Origin: Paenibacillus macerans
Lineage (GTDB): Bacteria; Bacillota; Bacilli; Paenibacillales; Paenibacillaceae
Direction: 5' to 3'
Length of the DNA stretch: 64,000 bases
NCBI RefSeq assembly: GCF_900454495.1
Contig: NZ_UGSI01000002.1
Coordinates: forward strand, 186,001-250,000
The notes under the pieces are model-generated. The model was not told the origin of the DNA. It saw only the letters and a program-made list of their open reading frames with translations, and did no database searches. The position numbers were made by a program, and so were the translations under genes. Positions 44,298 through 53,119 of the stretch are shown here, in pieces; position 1 is the stretch's first letter, and every line of letters begins with the position of its first letter.

Positions 44298-44328
44298 ACC
44301 CTTCTGCGTCCGTGCAGAAGGGTTTTTT
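44298..44328 (+). terminator. terminator after the SLH protein gene
   Basis: ACCCTTCTGC (44298-44307) pairs with GCAGAAGGGT (44314-44323), followed by six T. Confidence 0.9.
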
Positions 44329-44404
44329 GCTTGCAGGCTGCATAGAAACTCGAGGTTATATGGATTGTTAACGCTGACGTATCACCGGGAGAGCAAATTA
44401 ATGG

Positions 44405-44917
44405 TTACCGATTAATTGCATACCGCAGTTGAACCACGCCGCCGCCGAGGGGCTTGCAGTCCAGCAATTCCACATGTTTGCAGCGGTAGTGGTCTTTGTC
44501 GATTAAAAGATTCAATCCTTTACCCTCCAACACAGGCGCCACATTGAAAATCACTTCGTCTACCAGTTCTTGGCCGAGAAACGAATTGTGGATATTCGCA
44601 CCGCCGCTGATGAGCGCGGTTTGATGGCCTTTTTGCTGTAAGTAGTCCAAGGCTTCTTGCGGAGATCCTGCAACCGTGACCCCCGGGATATTAGGGATGC
44701 TGTTGGAAATGACAACGATATCGAGATCGGCAAAGGGACCTCCGCCACCACCGTTTCCGGCGATGCTTTCGAAAGTGCGGCGTCCAACGATGAAATTTCC
44801 CGCAGCTTTGGCTTGTGCCGCGAAGTCGGCCAGCGCTTCTTTTGTCGGCGGGTTTTCGGGACCTGATTGCGCATAATTGCCGTTGGCGGCTAACGTTGCC
44901 CATAAAATAGTTTTCAT
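44405..44917 (-). CDS. dihydrofolate-reductase/RibD-C-like protein
   Basis: A 170-aa cytoplasmic reductase-like protein of the RibD C-terminal domain family. Conserved parts are TILWATLAANGNYA at the start, FIVGRRTFESIAGNGGGG (about residues 44-61) and the nucleotide-binding-like ALISGGANIHNSFL (about 110-123). These proteins use NADPH, but the physiological substrate is unknown. The start is ATG 44917 with AAGGAGG upstream. It is divergent from an HxlR regulator gene 126 bp away, a common arrangement in which the regulator senses reactive electrophiles or quinones. Confidence 0.88.
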   Translation of the reverse strand: MKTILWATLAANGNYAQSGPENPPTKEALADFAAQAKAAGNFIVGRRTFESIAGNGGGGGPFADLDIVVISNSIPNIPGVTVAGSPQEALDYLQQKGHQTALISGGANIHNSFLGQELVDEVIFNVAPVLEGKGLNLLIDKDHYRCKHVELLDCKPLGGGVVQLRYAINR

Positions 44918-45043
44918 AGTAATATTCCTCCTTAGAATTTGTTCCTGCCTTCGATTCACATCGTAATTGATCTATGGTACATTTGAAAAGTAGTTACATT
45001 TAAGTGCAATAGTTTCAAAAAATGAACTATGGAGTGATAATTC

Positions 45044-45409
45044 ATGATGGATCAATCCTGTCCCGGCACTGTTGAACCTATCTTGGAGATTTTGGATAGC
45101 AAATGGATGCTTCTTCTTTTGTTCGAACTATTTAACGGGACCCGCCGGTTTGGGGAATTACGCCGCAAGTTGCAGCCGATTAGTCCGAAAACGTTGACAG
45201 ATCGCTTGCGGCTGTTAGAGGAGAAGGGGATCGTCACGCGGACGATTTTCCCCGGTGTGCCGCTGCATGTCGAATACGAACTCACCTCGGCCGGGCAAGG
45301 TCTGCAGCCGATTTTTGCAGCTATGTGGACGTGGACTCAAGAGTATGGCGGATATCTAAAGAAAGGGGCGAACGAGATGAATGAAGAAGGAGAAAAGGCT
45401 AGCTGGTAA
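45044..45409 (+). CDS. HxlR family regulator
   Basis: A 121-aa winged-helix regulator with the HxlR signature: LEILDSKWMLLLLFELFNGT then RRFGELRRKLQPISPKTLTD (about residues 12-52). It has one Cys near the N-terminus (SCPG, residue 6). In YodB-type members such a Cys senses quinones or aldehydes, which would fit the adjacent reductase gene. It is divergent from the DHFR-like gene, so it probably represses that gene and itself. ATG 45044 or 45047 could serve; the ribosome site is GGAGTGA. Confidence 0.88.
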   Translation: MMDQSCPGTVEPILEILDSKWMLLLLFELFNGTRRFGELRRKLQPISPKTLTDRLRLLEEKGIVTRTIFPGVPLHVEYELTSAGQGLQPIFAAMWTWTQEYGGYLKKGANEMNEEGEKASW

Positions 45410-45415
45410 ATCAAA

Positions 45416-45437
45416 AAAGGAGGGCAACTCCTCCTAA
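45416..45437 (-). terminator. terminator for the aquaporin transcript
   Basis: On the minus strand AGGAGGAG, then TTGC, then CTCCT is followed by TTTTTT at 45421-45416. Two more small hairpins (GTCA/TGAC and GGGGC/GCCCC) lie at 45437-45475. It closes the minus-strand aquaporin gene and perhaps also the plus-strand HxlR gene. Confidence 0.75.
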
Positions 45438-45481
45438 GTCATCTTCAGTGACTTTGGGGCAGCCCCTCAAGTTAGCCATTT

Positions 45482-46177
45482 TTACGCTTGCTTCCCCCTG
45501 CGGCTGCTGTTCAACCACTGATATACGGCAACGGCCAGTACCGAGCCGGCAAGCGGTGCGATAAGAAACACCCAAACTTGGGATAAAGCCGTTCCGCCAA
45601 CCAGCAGCGCCGGCGCGAGGCTTCTTGCAGGATTGACGGACGTTCCCGTTAAGGCGATGCCTAAAATATGTACGAAAGCAAGCGTGAGTCCGACGACCAG
45701 GCCGGTTACGTTCACGTTGCTCTCAGTGGAGGTCACGCCCAGAATGGTATAGATAAAAACGAAGGTTAACACGATTTCGACAATGACCGCCATCAGGGCT
45801 GAAATTCCGATCCCATAGCCGGGGCCGAAGCCATTTTGACCAAGCCCTGTTGTTGGCATGCCCGCGGAGACGAGGATGGCGTACAGAATGGCAGATCCTG
45901 CAATAGCACCGGCGATTTGCGCCACAACGTATCCGATGAAATCGGTACCGGTTAGCTTACGTTTAAGAAGCATGGCGAGAGAAACCGCCGGATTAATATG
46001 ACATCCCGAAATCGGACCGATAACGTAGGCCATCGCCACAATTGACAGCCCGAATGCCAAGGCGATTCCCAAATTTCCGAGTTCTCCTCCCGCCGTAGCG
46101 GCACTGCCGCAGCCGAACAGAACAAGCACTAATGTTCCAATGAATTCGGCCGCATACTTTTTGAATGAAGCGTTCAT
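45482..46177 (-). CDS. aqpZ: MIP family aquaporin (AqpZ-like)
   Basis: A 231-aa membrane channel with six helices and two half-helices. Both NPA motifs are present: SGCHINPAVSLAMLL (about residues 58-72) and TSVNPARSLAPALL (about 178-191). The His in helix 5 (AFVHILGIALTGTSVNPARS) with Thr and Arg near the second NPA matches the narrow water-selective filter of AqpZ rather than a glycerol facilitator. No glycerol genes are nearby, which agrees. It lies 134 nt downstream of an NAD(P)H oxidoreductase gene on the same strand and may be read with it. Confidence 0.92.
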   Translation of the reverse strand: MNASFKKYAAEFIGTLVLVLFGCGSAATAGGELGNLGIALAFGLSIVAMAYVIGPISGCHINPAVSLAMLLKRKLTGTDFIGYVVAQIAGAIAGSAILYAILVSAGMPTTGLGQNGFGPGYGIGISALMAVIVEIVLTFVFIYTILGVTSTESNVNVTGLVVGLTLAFVHILGIALTGTSVNPARSLAPALLVGGTALSQVWVFLIAPLAGSVLAVAVYQWLNSSRRGKQA

Positions 46178-46311
46178 AACTACCTCCTAAAAATTTAAGT
46201 GAATCCCATTGTAAATCAGGCAGATTGACAAAAACTGAACATACAGTGGGATTGAGTGGGATTGGCGCTTCAGGAGGTTTACAGAGCGTGGTTACGAACT
46301 TGATCTTACTG

Positions 46312-46908
46312 TTAGGATGGACGTACGTCCTTTGAATCGTTGTCATAATATAGCCCTAGATGATAAGCTCGCATCAGGAGATTTTCGAAAATTTCCGGCC
46401 TTGAATCCAGGGTGTCATAAAGGATCTCAACCTTGCTGTTAGAAATTCCGCAGTATTCGGCAATTGCGGTGTTTAGAAGCTGAGAGAGCATTTTATCGTA
46501 CTTTCTCTTCTCAAAGTCTTCTTGCGGAGCTCCTCCCAGGCCGAGCCATAGCACTCGTTTATGATGCAATTTATTGGAGCCGTAAGCAAAACCATCGTTC
46601 CATACCCGGTCGATGTATCCTTTCAGCATAGCGGGCAGATTGTACCACCATATCGGGAAAATAAAGGCGAGCGCGTCGTGATTTTTCATTCGTTCCATCT
46701 CGGCTTCCACCTCTGGTGAATAGATCTTGCGATTCGATGACCAATCCGGTTCGTCCGCTTCCCACATAACAGGATTGAAGCCGCTGCGGTGCAGATCCAG
46801 CAGTTCTGTCTCATGTCCCGCATCAGTAAGCCCCTGTATGAATCTGTCCGCAACGGCAAAGGTTAGGGAATTCACTCTTGGGTGCGACACAACGGTCAAA
46901 ATTTTCAT
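46312..46908 (-). CDS. NAD(P)H dehydrogenase (quinone), flavodoxin-fold
   Basis: A 198-aa flavoprotein of the NQO1/KefF/MdaB group that reduces quinones or other electrophiles by two electrons, avoiding semiquinones. Key parts: VVSHPRVNSLTFAVADRFI (residues 6-24, FMN phosphate loop), FIFPIWWYNLPAMLKGYIDR (about 88-107) and GLGGAPQEDF. The start is ATG 46908, eight nt after GGAAGG. It is divergent from a second HxlR gene, and two palindromes lie in the space between. By analogy with YodB and its targets in Bacillus it is probably induced by quinones or diamide. Confidence 0.9.
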   Translation of the reverse strand: MKILTVVSHPRVNSLTFAVADRFIQGLTDAGHETELLDLHRSGFNPVMWEADEPDWSSNRKIYSPEVEAEMERMKNHDALAFIFPIWWYNLPAMLKGYIDRVWNDGFAYGSNKLHHKRVLWLGLGGAPQEDFEKRKYDKMLSQLLNTAIAEYCGISNSKVEILYDTLDSRPEIFENLLMRAYHLGLYYDNDSKDVRPS

Positions 46909-47002
46909 AAACGTCACCTTCCAGATCTAAAATTTTTACTTCGAATAAGCTACGATAAAATTATCTAATAAGCAGTAAGAAATAGGAAGTACTTACTTTA
47001 AT

Positions 47003-47035
47003 GTGATATAATCACTCGAAAGTGATATAGTCACT
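47003..47035. promoter_or_regulatory. two tandem HxlR-type operator palindromes
   Basis: GTGATATAATCAC (47003-47015) and GTGATATAGTCAC (47022-47034) are near-identical inverted repeats with centres 19 bp apart, about two helical turns. They lie between the divergent oxidoreductase and HxlR genes and overlap the AT-rich promoter region. They are the likely binding sites of the HxlR protein at 47080. Confidence 0.75.
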
Positions 47036-47079
47036 TATAAGTAACTGTTTACCCTGATTGGCGAGAGGATGGTTATCCT

Positions 47080-47436
47080 ATGGAAAAGCAGACAACAAGG
47101 ACGTATAACATCCCTGCGGAAGCGACGCTGGAGGTCATAGGCGGGAAGTGGAAGTTATTGATTTTATGCCATTTGAACTGCGGACCCGGTCCCATGAGAA
47201 CGAGCGAATTAAAAAAGGCGATTCCCGAGATTACGCAAAAAATGTTAATTCAGCAGCTTCGGGAGTTGGAGGAAGACGGCATCATCACGAGAACGGTATA
47301 TAATCAGGTGCCGCCGAAGGTGGTCTATGGAATGAGCGAACTTGGATTGTCGCTGAAATCCATATTGGACCAACTGGACGAGTGGGGCGAGCAATATATC
47401 CATCAGCGGGAATGGAAATCCTCCTGCTCCGGATGA
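47080..47436 (+). CDS. HxlR family regulator
   Basis: A 118-aa HxlR winged-helix regulator: LEVIGGKWKLLILCHLNCGP then MRTSELKKAIPEITQKMLIQ (about residues 17-58) and the wing RTVYNQVPPKVVYG. Cysteines occur at about 29 and 33 and near the C-terminus, so a thiol sensor is conceivable. It is divergent from the flavodoxin-fold oxidoreductase gene and is the second HxlR/redox pair within 3 kb. ATG 47080 has GAGAGGATGG upstream. Confidence 0.9.
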   Translation: MEKQTTRTYNIPAEATLEVIGGKWKLLILCHLNCGPGPMRTSELKKAIPEITQKMLIQQLRELEEDGIITRTVYNQVPPKVVYGMSELGLSLKSILDQLDEWGEQYIHQREWKSSCSG

Positions 47437-47539
47437 CGGTAAAATACTCGCTTGCTCCTTCAATTCGCATAAATCATCGCCTTCTATGGAATGCTATGGC
47501 ACAAAATGCTATCGCTTCATGCGGGAGGTTATATGAAAC

Positions 47540-48433
47540 GTGAAACCGTTAAGAATGTTGGCTGCTTGTCTGCTTGTAGTGACCCTGTGCCAAGGATGTG
47601 CACAGAACCAGGAAAAAGGCAACAATCGTCCCGAGGCTAAAACCCAAAAGATATCACAGGCACGTTTGACGCAACAGAATCAACAGCCTAACCGCACGCC
47701 TGAACTCCAAGGCGGCCCGGAGGGCCGTGTCCGTATGCCTCACCCGATGTCGCTTGCCGATCTGCACGATAAGTATCCTACTTACTACGTGCTGAACGGG
47801 CCCCGGAGTAAACGGCAGGTTGCGCTTACATTCGATGATGCGCCGGATGCCGTATTCACGCCGCAAGTGTTGGATGCGCTAAAGCAGGCTGGGGTAAAGG
47901 CCACCTTTTTTGTCATCGGCAACCGAGTCGAGGCACATCCCGACATCATGGCCAGGATCGTTAGAGAAGGGCACGAGGTCGGAAACCATTCATACAGTCA
48001 TCCGAATTTGCCGAAGCTTACCGATCCCGAGTTCCGGAGCGAGGTAACCCGGACGGACGAGATCATCCGCAATTACACTGGTTCCGTGCCTGCCCTATTT
48101 CGGCCGCCCTACGGCAATACGGATGAAAATCAGATTCTCTGGCTTGCGAGCAAAGATAAAAGGATTGTCGGATGGAACGTCGATTCACTTGACTGGAAAG
48201 GGCTTAATGCGGATCAGGTGAGTACCAATGTGCTTGGCCATATTCTGCCGGGCGCGATTATTCTGCAGCATGCCGCCGGTGGACAAGGCGAGGATTTGAG
48301 CGGTACTGTCGCTGCGATCCCCCGGATCGTAAAATCTCTGAAAAGCGATGGCGTTGAGTTCGTTACGGTTGAAGACCTGCTGAACCTGAACAAGAATGCG
48401 AAAGAAAATATTCGGGCCGGGTCAAAACAGTGA
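47540..48433 (+). CDS. polysaccharide deacetylase (CE4) lipoprotein
   Basis: A 297-aa exported esterase that removes acetyl groups from peptidoglycan or chitin-like glycans. The lipoprotein signal ends LCQGCAQ (Cys about 20). The NodB domain (about residues 90-280) has the catalytic D99-D100 in LTFDDAPD, metal ligands H150 and H154 in HSYSH, RPPYG (about 193-197) and ILQHAAG near the end. The usual TFDDGPD has Ala101 instead of Gly, a rare but probably tolerated change. The start is GTG 47540, ten nt after GGGAGG; an ATG at 47533 is out of frame. It is followed by a hairpin. Confidence 0.9.
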   Translation: MKPLRMLAACLLVVTLCQGCAQNQEKGNNRPEAKTQKISQARLTQQNQQPNRTPELQGGPEGRVRMPHPMSLADLHDKYPTYYVLNGPRSKRQVALTFDDAPDAVFTPQVLDALKQAGVKATFFVIGNRVEAHPDIMARIVREGHEVGNHSYSHPNLPKLTDPEFRSEVTRTDEIIRNYTGSVPALFRPPYGNTDENQILWLASKDKRIVGWNVDSLDWKGLNADQVSTNVLGHILPGAIILQHAAGGQGEDLSGTVAAIPRIVKSLKSDGVEFVTVEDLLNLNKNAKENIRAGSKQ

Positions 48434-48451
48434 TCCGGTCTAGGGTACGAA

Positions 48452-48489
48452 AAAATACCCCTACAGGAGTATTGGTGTCCTGCAGGGGC
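48452..48489. terminator. bidirectional hairpin, deacetylase / nucleotidyltransferase remnant
   Basis: CCCCTACAGGA and TCCTGCAGGGG pair across a 9-nt loop. A-rich sequence precedes it at 48448, giving T on the minus strand. The truncated nucleotidyltransferase ends against this hairpin. Confidence 0.75.
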
Positions 48490-48502
48490 ATACAGGCGAA
48501 AA

Positions 48503-49009
48503 TTAATTGGCAAGTAGGTGCGTGGGCCGTTTAGACTGGCATTTCTGAGCTTGCCAACAAATTCCGTACATTTCCCCGACAAGCACCTCGTTGATTGCAC
48601 GCCTGAAGTCCTCCTTTGTTGGCGACTCGGCCGCTTCCTTTAATCTGAAGAAAAATGCTTCAGGATCATACAGGCTCAGCGGGGAAAAAAACGGCCCATG
48701 CGTCAACGGCCAATCCCCCTCAACTGTTGAAGCAGTTCTAAGCAGAACGTCCGCACTACAGACATCCACTTCCGCTTTCCAAGGCCCCGCCGACCATTCG
48801 TAGCTAAATTCCGCGGGTTCGCCTTCTCCCTTGAGAACACAAAACATCTCAATGTCCGAGAAGGGCCCGTCCGTACCTCTGGACACAGAGCCGTAGACGC
48901 CAATGGCCCGGATGTTCTCTCCGTACACCTCATGCAATCTCGCAGCAATTTCGCGGCAGGTTTCAAGCCGTTCGCCCCGAGTAATTTCCACAGGTCCGTT
49001 CATATGCAT
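48503..49009 (-). pseudogene. kanamycin nucleotidyltransferase (ANT(4')-like), frameshifted and truncated
   Basis: The frame closely follows ANT(4')-I aminoglycoside nucleotidyltransferases: MNGPVEITRGERL, then IRAIGVYGSVSRGTDGPFSD (the GS and DxE catalytic motif; GTDGPFSDIEM), then WPLTHGPFFSPLSLYD. Near 48545 it departs: the other frame gives EFVGKLRNASLNGPRTYLPI, which matches the family, while this one stops at 168 aa. The family is about 255 aa, and the last third is missing, replaced by a hairpin. Start ATG 49009 has GAAGGAG upstream. It is therefore a dead or dying gene, and I would not expect aminoglycoside modification. The next gap (49010-49371) shows nothing recognisable. Confidence 0.85.
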
Positions 49010-49371
49010 TAGCGAGCATCTCCTTCTAATTGATTGAGGTTAAGCAGTTGCTAACGCATGGTTGGGGGGCACGGGCTTAACGGGGGACTTTTTTGGGGTG
49101 CATACGATTTTCCTCCTACAAGTTTCCTTATGGGAATAATACCCAATCCAATTGGTTTTGGCAAGGTGTGGAGCCGGAGCTAAGTCTGGTACAAGCCCGG
49201 TTTATAAGTCGTAATACTTTCACCCTGTTGGCATGCCGTGGATTTTGAGAAGATGAGTGCATCAAAGGTTCGGGTTACGGACTTTGAACCTTGACCTTCA
49301 GGCTACCCGCGGTCCTTCCTTCTACTTCGTTTGGCGAAATTAGGGCCGCTGCTTTCCTGGACTCTTTGATC

Positions 49372-51250
49372 ATGACAAACACCATCTATTTGCGAAGAGC
49401 AAACAAACTTATTGTGGAACAAGGACAAGGGGAGAAACGGCTCCCAAAGGCTTATTTGGCAACGGCCTTAAAAAATATCGAATCGCTTGGATTTACGTTT
49501 TCGCATCAGTTGATGCGCGCCGTGCACACTTTATCCAGAGAGCGATTCAAAGCGTTATATGATCAACTGGTGGTCGATTTGCGGGTCATGGTAGGGGCTC
49601 ATGTGGAATACAAGCCGATGTATTCCGAATTTCCACTGCAGGTGATGCAGGAGGATGACGCCGAGCTTTATCTGAATGCCTTATACCATTACCTTACTTT
49701 AGAATTGCCTGAGCGGGAGCCGGCCGATAGAGCGCCTTTGCCGGATAGGATAGCCCTAAAAGTCATTGATCTCGGAAGCAAGGAAGAATTCCATACTCTG
49801 ATTCGCCGGTTAATCGAAGCAAAGGGCTCCATCTCCGAGACGGACAAACAAGATATCGACACGGCGATCGAATACGCGGACCCGGATGAGCTGGATGCGA
49901 TGCTGCCGCCCGAGATTCCGTTCAAGGAGAATGCCGGGTTCGTGGCTGCTTCCTTATTGAAGCATGACAAGGCGAACATGAGGCTGATCGGGAGGTATTT
50001 CAAAACGGCCTCCGATGTTCTCCGGCTGGCCGCGGCTTGGTCGGATGGCGATGTCAGTCTGACCGAGGCAACGCGCTTCCGTAAATTCAAGCGGCCCGAG
50101 CGGCGGCTGCTCCTTGGACTGCTGGAACAATGCGGACAGATAACGGAGGATATGCTTAAGTTTAAGGACCGCTGGATTCGTTTAGGCGAGATTCTGCACC
50201 CCTCCGAGTTTAAGCACCGGTTTGCCCGGTGTGAGGAAGCTTTTGATATTTTGCGCAATAACAAGCCTTTCACGACTTTTAACGGCAGCGTTGAGCTTGC
50301 GTTCCAATATCAAAATACGTGGACTCTCCTTGATTTATTGATGCAGCGTCCGGGCGAATTTGCCAGAAGATTGGATCACTTGCTGCGAACCGCCGAAGAC
50401 CCGGAGTATGTAGTGCAAGCCTTTGGCGATATCGTAGATCAGGTATCGACACCCGTGCTGCTGCAAGTGAAAAATCATTTTGCCCGCCGAAACGAACTGC
50501 AGGCTCTTCGCGTCTTTTTCCCAAAAGGAAACGTGGCGAAAGCCCTCGCGATTTCAAATACGCTCCCGGAGATCGATGAGGCATTATGCCGGGATATCGT
50601 GCAATGGTGCAAGCAGGCGCTGGTTCAGCGGTTCTCCGCGCTTCCTTCCGCTGGGGAAGGTATATGTCGATCAACGCTTAGCGGACTATCTTGTACCGTT
50701 CTCCCAGAGATCGGCGAGCAAGGCCCTGCGTACGATTGTAAGGGGAAGCCGCGTACCGATGGAAGAGGGAGATGCGATTCGTTTTTTCAGTTGGTGGAAA
50801 GAGGGGATCGTTGACGGCAAGCCTACCGGCCGCGTAGATATTGACTTGTCCGCCGTCATGTATGACCGCAACTGGCAGTATGTGGAGCATATTTCTTATA
50901 CCCATCTGCGCTCCTCCAAATACCGGGCCGTCCACAGCGGAGATATCGTATCGGCCCCTCAGGGCGCATGCGAGTTCATCGACCTGCACATTCCCTCCAT
51001 CGTCGATTATGGCGGCCGTTATATTGTGGCTACCCTGCATTCGTTTACGAGTCAGCCTTATTGCGATTTGCCGGAATGCTTTGTGGGCTGGATGATGCGC
51101 AAAAAACCGGGTTCCGGCGAGATTTTCGAGCCTTCGACAGTGGTGAACAAAATCGACGTCGCCGCCGATACGCAGATTGCCATTCCCGTCATCCTGGATT
51201 TAGTAGAGCGGACGGTGATCTGGACGGATTTATCGTTAACCAGATATTGA
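49372..51250 (+). pseudogene. large cytoplasmic protein with C-terminal TerD-like domain, frameshifted
   Basis: About 625 codons in two frames. The first part (MTNTIYLRRANKLIVEQGQG onward, about 430 codons) is a helical region I recognise only as the partner of TerD-like domains in Firmicute stress proteins. The second frame continues from about 50635 (LPLGKVYVDQRLADYLVPFS) into a TerD-like beta domain: VDIDLSAVMYDRNWQYVEHI, SGDIVSAPQGACEFIDLHI and PECFVGWMMRKKPGSG. TerD proteins bind calcium and are linked to tellurite, phage and general stress. Moving from the first to the second frame skips one base at about 50630-50640. No start with a ribosome site is evident; ATG 49372 is the likely original. 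No other ter gene is present. Confidence 0.8.
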
Positions 51251-51649
51251 TCACGGTTATGCCTGGAGGAACATATTCGCGACGAAAAACCGGATGGCTG
51301 TGGGAATGAGTATGATTTGATTTATTTTATTGGAACCTGTAAAGGCTGTTTTTCGGCTTTAAAGTAAGTGTTGCTTGTTCTATCCAGCATATTAAATTCG
51401 AGAAGGATGGCCCCGGCCCAATTTAATCGCCTTTAAGTAAGCATACGTGAAATCGTATCTACATAAGGCGATAGTTGGTCGAAAATATATTCCTGCCCGT
51501 AACATCAACAATAGCGATCAAAGTGACGAATTTTCACAGGACGATGAGGCGTTTTTTCTAGCAATTTCCGCCTATACCCCTAGTAGACGATTCTGGAAAT
51601 AACGTTAGCATGATGGCAAGTGAAGACTTGAAAAAACGGCAAAATTAGT

Positions 51650-51870
51650 CTATTGAAATCCCGGGTGACAACATAAAGGAAAAAAAGGGCGCTATTTCAG
51701 CCGATGTCCCTCATGTTGCGTGAAATAGAGGAATTTTATGGCGCTATTTTCACAATTTAGTGGCGAAAGACCGCCTTTCGACCTGTTCATCGAAAAATAA
51801 GACCCAATAATTCCCCTATTGTGCGGAATAGGCTCAGATTCGGAAAATAAGACCCCAAAGTCCCTCTATT
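51650..51870. repeat. second cluster of dispersed intergenic repeats
   Basis: Units related to the 25504 cluster, mostly in the opposite orientation: GGCGCTATTTCAG (51689), GGCGCTATTTTCAC (51740), and two copies of AAAATAAGACCC with a CCCCTATT or CCCTCTATT tail (51793, 51844). The complement of GGCGCTATTTTCAC starts GTGAAAATAGCGCC, like the AAAATAGCGGC core elsewhere. The remainder of 51251-51999 shows no gene I can support except the remnant at 51866. Confidence 0.6.
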
Positions 51871-51997
51871 TTATGGGGACGATGCTGAGCAGGAGCCGCT
51901 GAACTTCCTTTTGCATTGCGGTTTCAAGCATCGGTTCAAACTGCCTGTCTCCAGGAGTCATGTATTGCCGAAACTGGATAAGAAAATCGAAAATGGT
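51866..51997 (-). pseudogene. possible C-terminal coding remnant
   Basis: On the minus strand an open stretch reads LGTIFDFLIQFRQYMTPGDR, then FEPMLETAMQKEVQRLLL, and ends with TAG at 51866 inside a repeat unit. It has a protein-like amphipathic pattern but no start codon or ribosome site, and it abuts the end of the DUF817 gene in another frame. I cannot name the parent family. It may be a chance frame. Confidence 0.25.
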
Positions 51998-51999
51998 GC

Positions 52000-52863
52000 C
52001 TAATCTAATTGTCTACCGCTTCGTCGGGCCTCTAAAGGCAAATGGCTTCCGCTTTGAATGGAGTCGCGGCTATCTTGGCCAATCGCGGGCCGCTGCTCCT
52101 TGACTTGCTTCAATGCGGCGACAATCAGAAAGCTGATGATGACGAGCAGAAGCCAGGAACTGATCTTGCCGACATGGACAAGATGCCAGGCGTCGGATTG
52201 ATTCGGGTATTTCCACGCGCTAAAGAAGGTGGCGACATTCTCCGCAATCCAAATAAAGAAGCCGATCAGCACGAAGGCGAGGGCTAGCGGCATCCGGTAG
52301 CGATGGCGCCCAACCTCATAGGTCACCCAGGTTCGCCAAAATACGATCAGCACCAACGCGGACAACCACCAGCGAACGTCGATCCAATAATGGTGGGTGA
52401 AGAAATTCAGATAGATGGAAGCGGCGAGCGGGATGACCAGCCAGAGCGGCGGAAAGCGAACCAGTTCAACCTTCAGACGCCGCCAGGCCTGACACAAGTA
52501 GCTGGCCACGCTGGCATACATAAATCCGCTGTAGAGGGGGACCCCGTTCACCTTCGTCCAGCCTTCTTCCGGGTAAGACCAGGACCCCATGTGAACCTTG
52601 AACATTTCCAGAGCCAAACCGATCAGGTGGAAGACGGTGATCACCTTCAGTTCGTCGCGGGTTTCAAGTCCGGCACGCAGCATCCATACTTGCATGGTTA
52701 GGCAGATGATCAGCAGCCAATCGTAACGGTGCAGCCAGGGAAGAGGGATGAACTGGGTCAGAGCCAGCGAAGCAAAGATGGCCACGGGAAATACGCAGGA
52801 CAAAGCTTGCTGCCAGCCGAAGCGAACCAACTGCTGCAGGGCATGCCATAAGCGGTTTTTCAT
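52000..52863 (-). CDS. yoaT: DUF817 family membrane protein (YoaT-like)
   Basis: A 287-aa integral membrane protein with about eight helices. It has the family's conserved polar stretches MFKVHMGSWSYPEEGWTKVN (about residues 85-104), GVPLYSGFMYASVASYL and WIAENVATFFSAWKYPNQSD. DUF817 has no known reaction. The start is ATG 52863, six nt after GGGGGAG. It lies behind an XRE-type regulator and a DUF2975 gene in the same order as yoaS-yozG-yoaT in B. subtilis, so the three probably form one unit. Confidence 0.9.
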   Translation of the reverse strand: MKNRLWHALQQLVRFGWQQALSCVFPVAIFASLALTQFIPLPWLHRYDWLLIICLTMQVWMLRAGLETRDELKVITVFHLIGLALEMFKVHMGSWSYPEEGWTKVNGVPLYSGFMYASVASYLCQAWRRLKVELVRFPPLWLVIPLAASIYLNFFTHHYWIDVRWWLSALVLIVFWRTWVTYEVGRHRYRMPLALAFVLIGFFIWIAENVATFFSAWKYPNQSDAWHLVHVGKISSWLLLVIISFLIVAALKQVKEQRPAIGQDSRDSIQSGSHLPLEARRSGRQLD

Positions 52864-52878
52864 AAGTGTCTCCCCCAT

Positions 52879-53109
52879 CTATCCATTTGATCCTTGAGTC
52901 TCTTCATCATTTCTGTATTCCAAAATATCTCCAGGCTGACAATCCAAAGCCTTGCAAATCGCCTCTAACGTGGAAAATCGAATCGCTTTGGCTTTCCCAT
53001 TTTTCAATACGGAAAGATTCGCCATCGTGATGCCGACCTTCTCCGAAAGTTCCGTGACGCTCATTTTCCTTTTCGCCAGCATCACGTCAATATTGATGAT
53101 CACGGCCAC
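52879..53109 (-). CDS. yozG: YozG-like XRE helix-turn-helix regulator
   Basis: A small (76-79 aa) Cro/CI-type regulator consisting of the helix-turn-helix only: INIDVMLAKRKMSVTELSEK then VGITMANLSVLKNGKAKAIR and ALDCQPGDILEY. The group is typically coded next to DUF2975 membrane proteins that may sequester it, a two-gene regulatory pair. I place the start at GTG 53109, six nt after GAGGTGA; GTG 53118 is the longest form. It is 15 nt upstream of yoaT and just behind yoaS. Confidence 0.88.
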   Translation of the reverse strand: MAVIINIDVMLAKRKMSVTELSEKVGITMANLSVLKNGKAKAIRFSTLEAICKALDCQPGDILEYRNDEETQGSNG

Positions 53110-53119
53110 GTTATTCACC

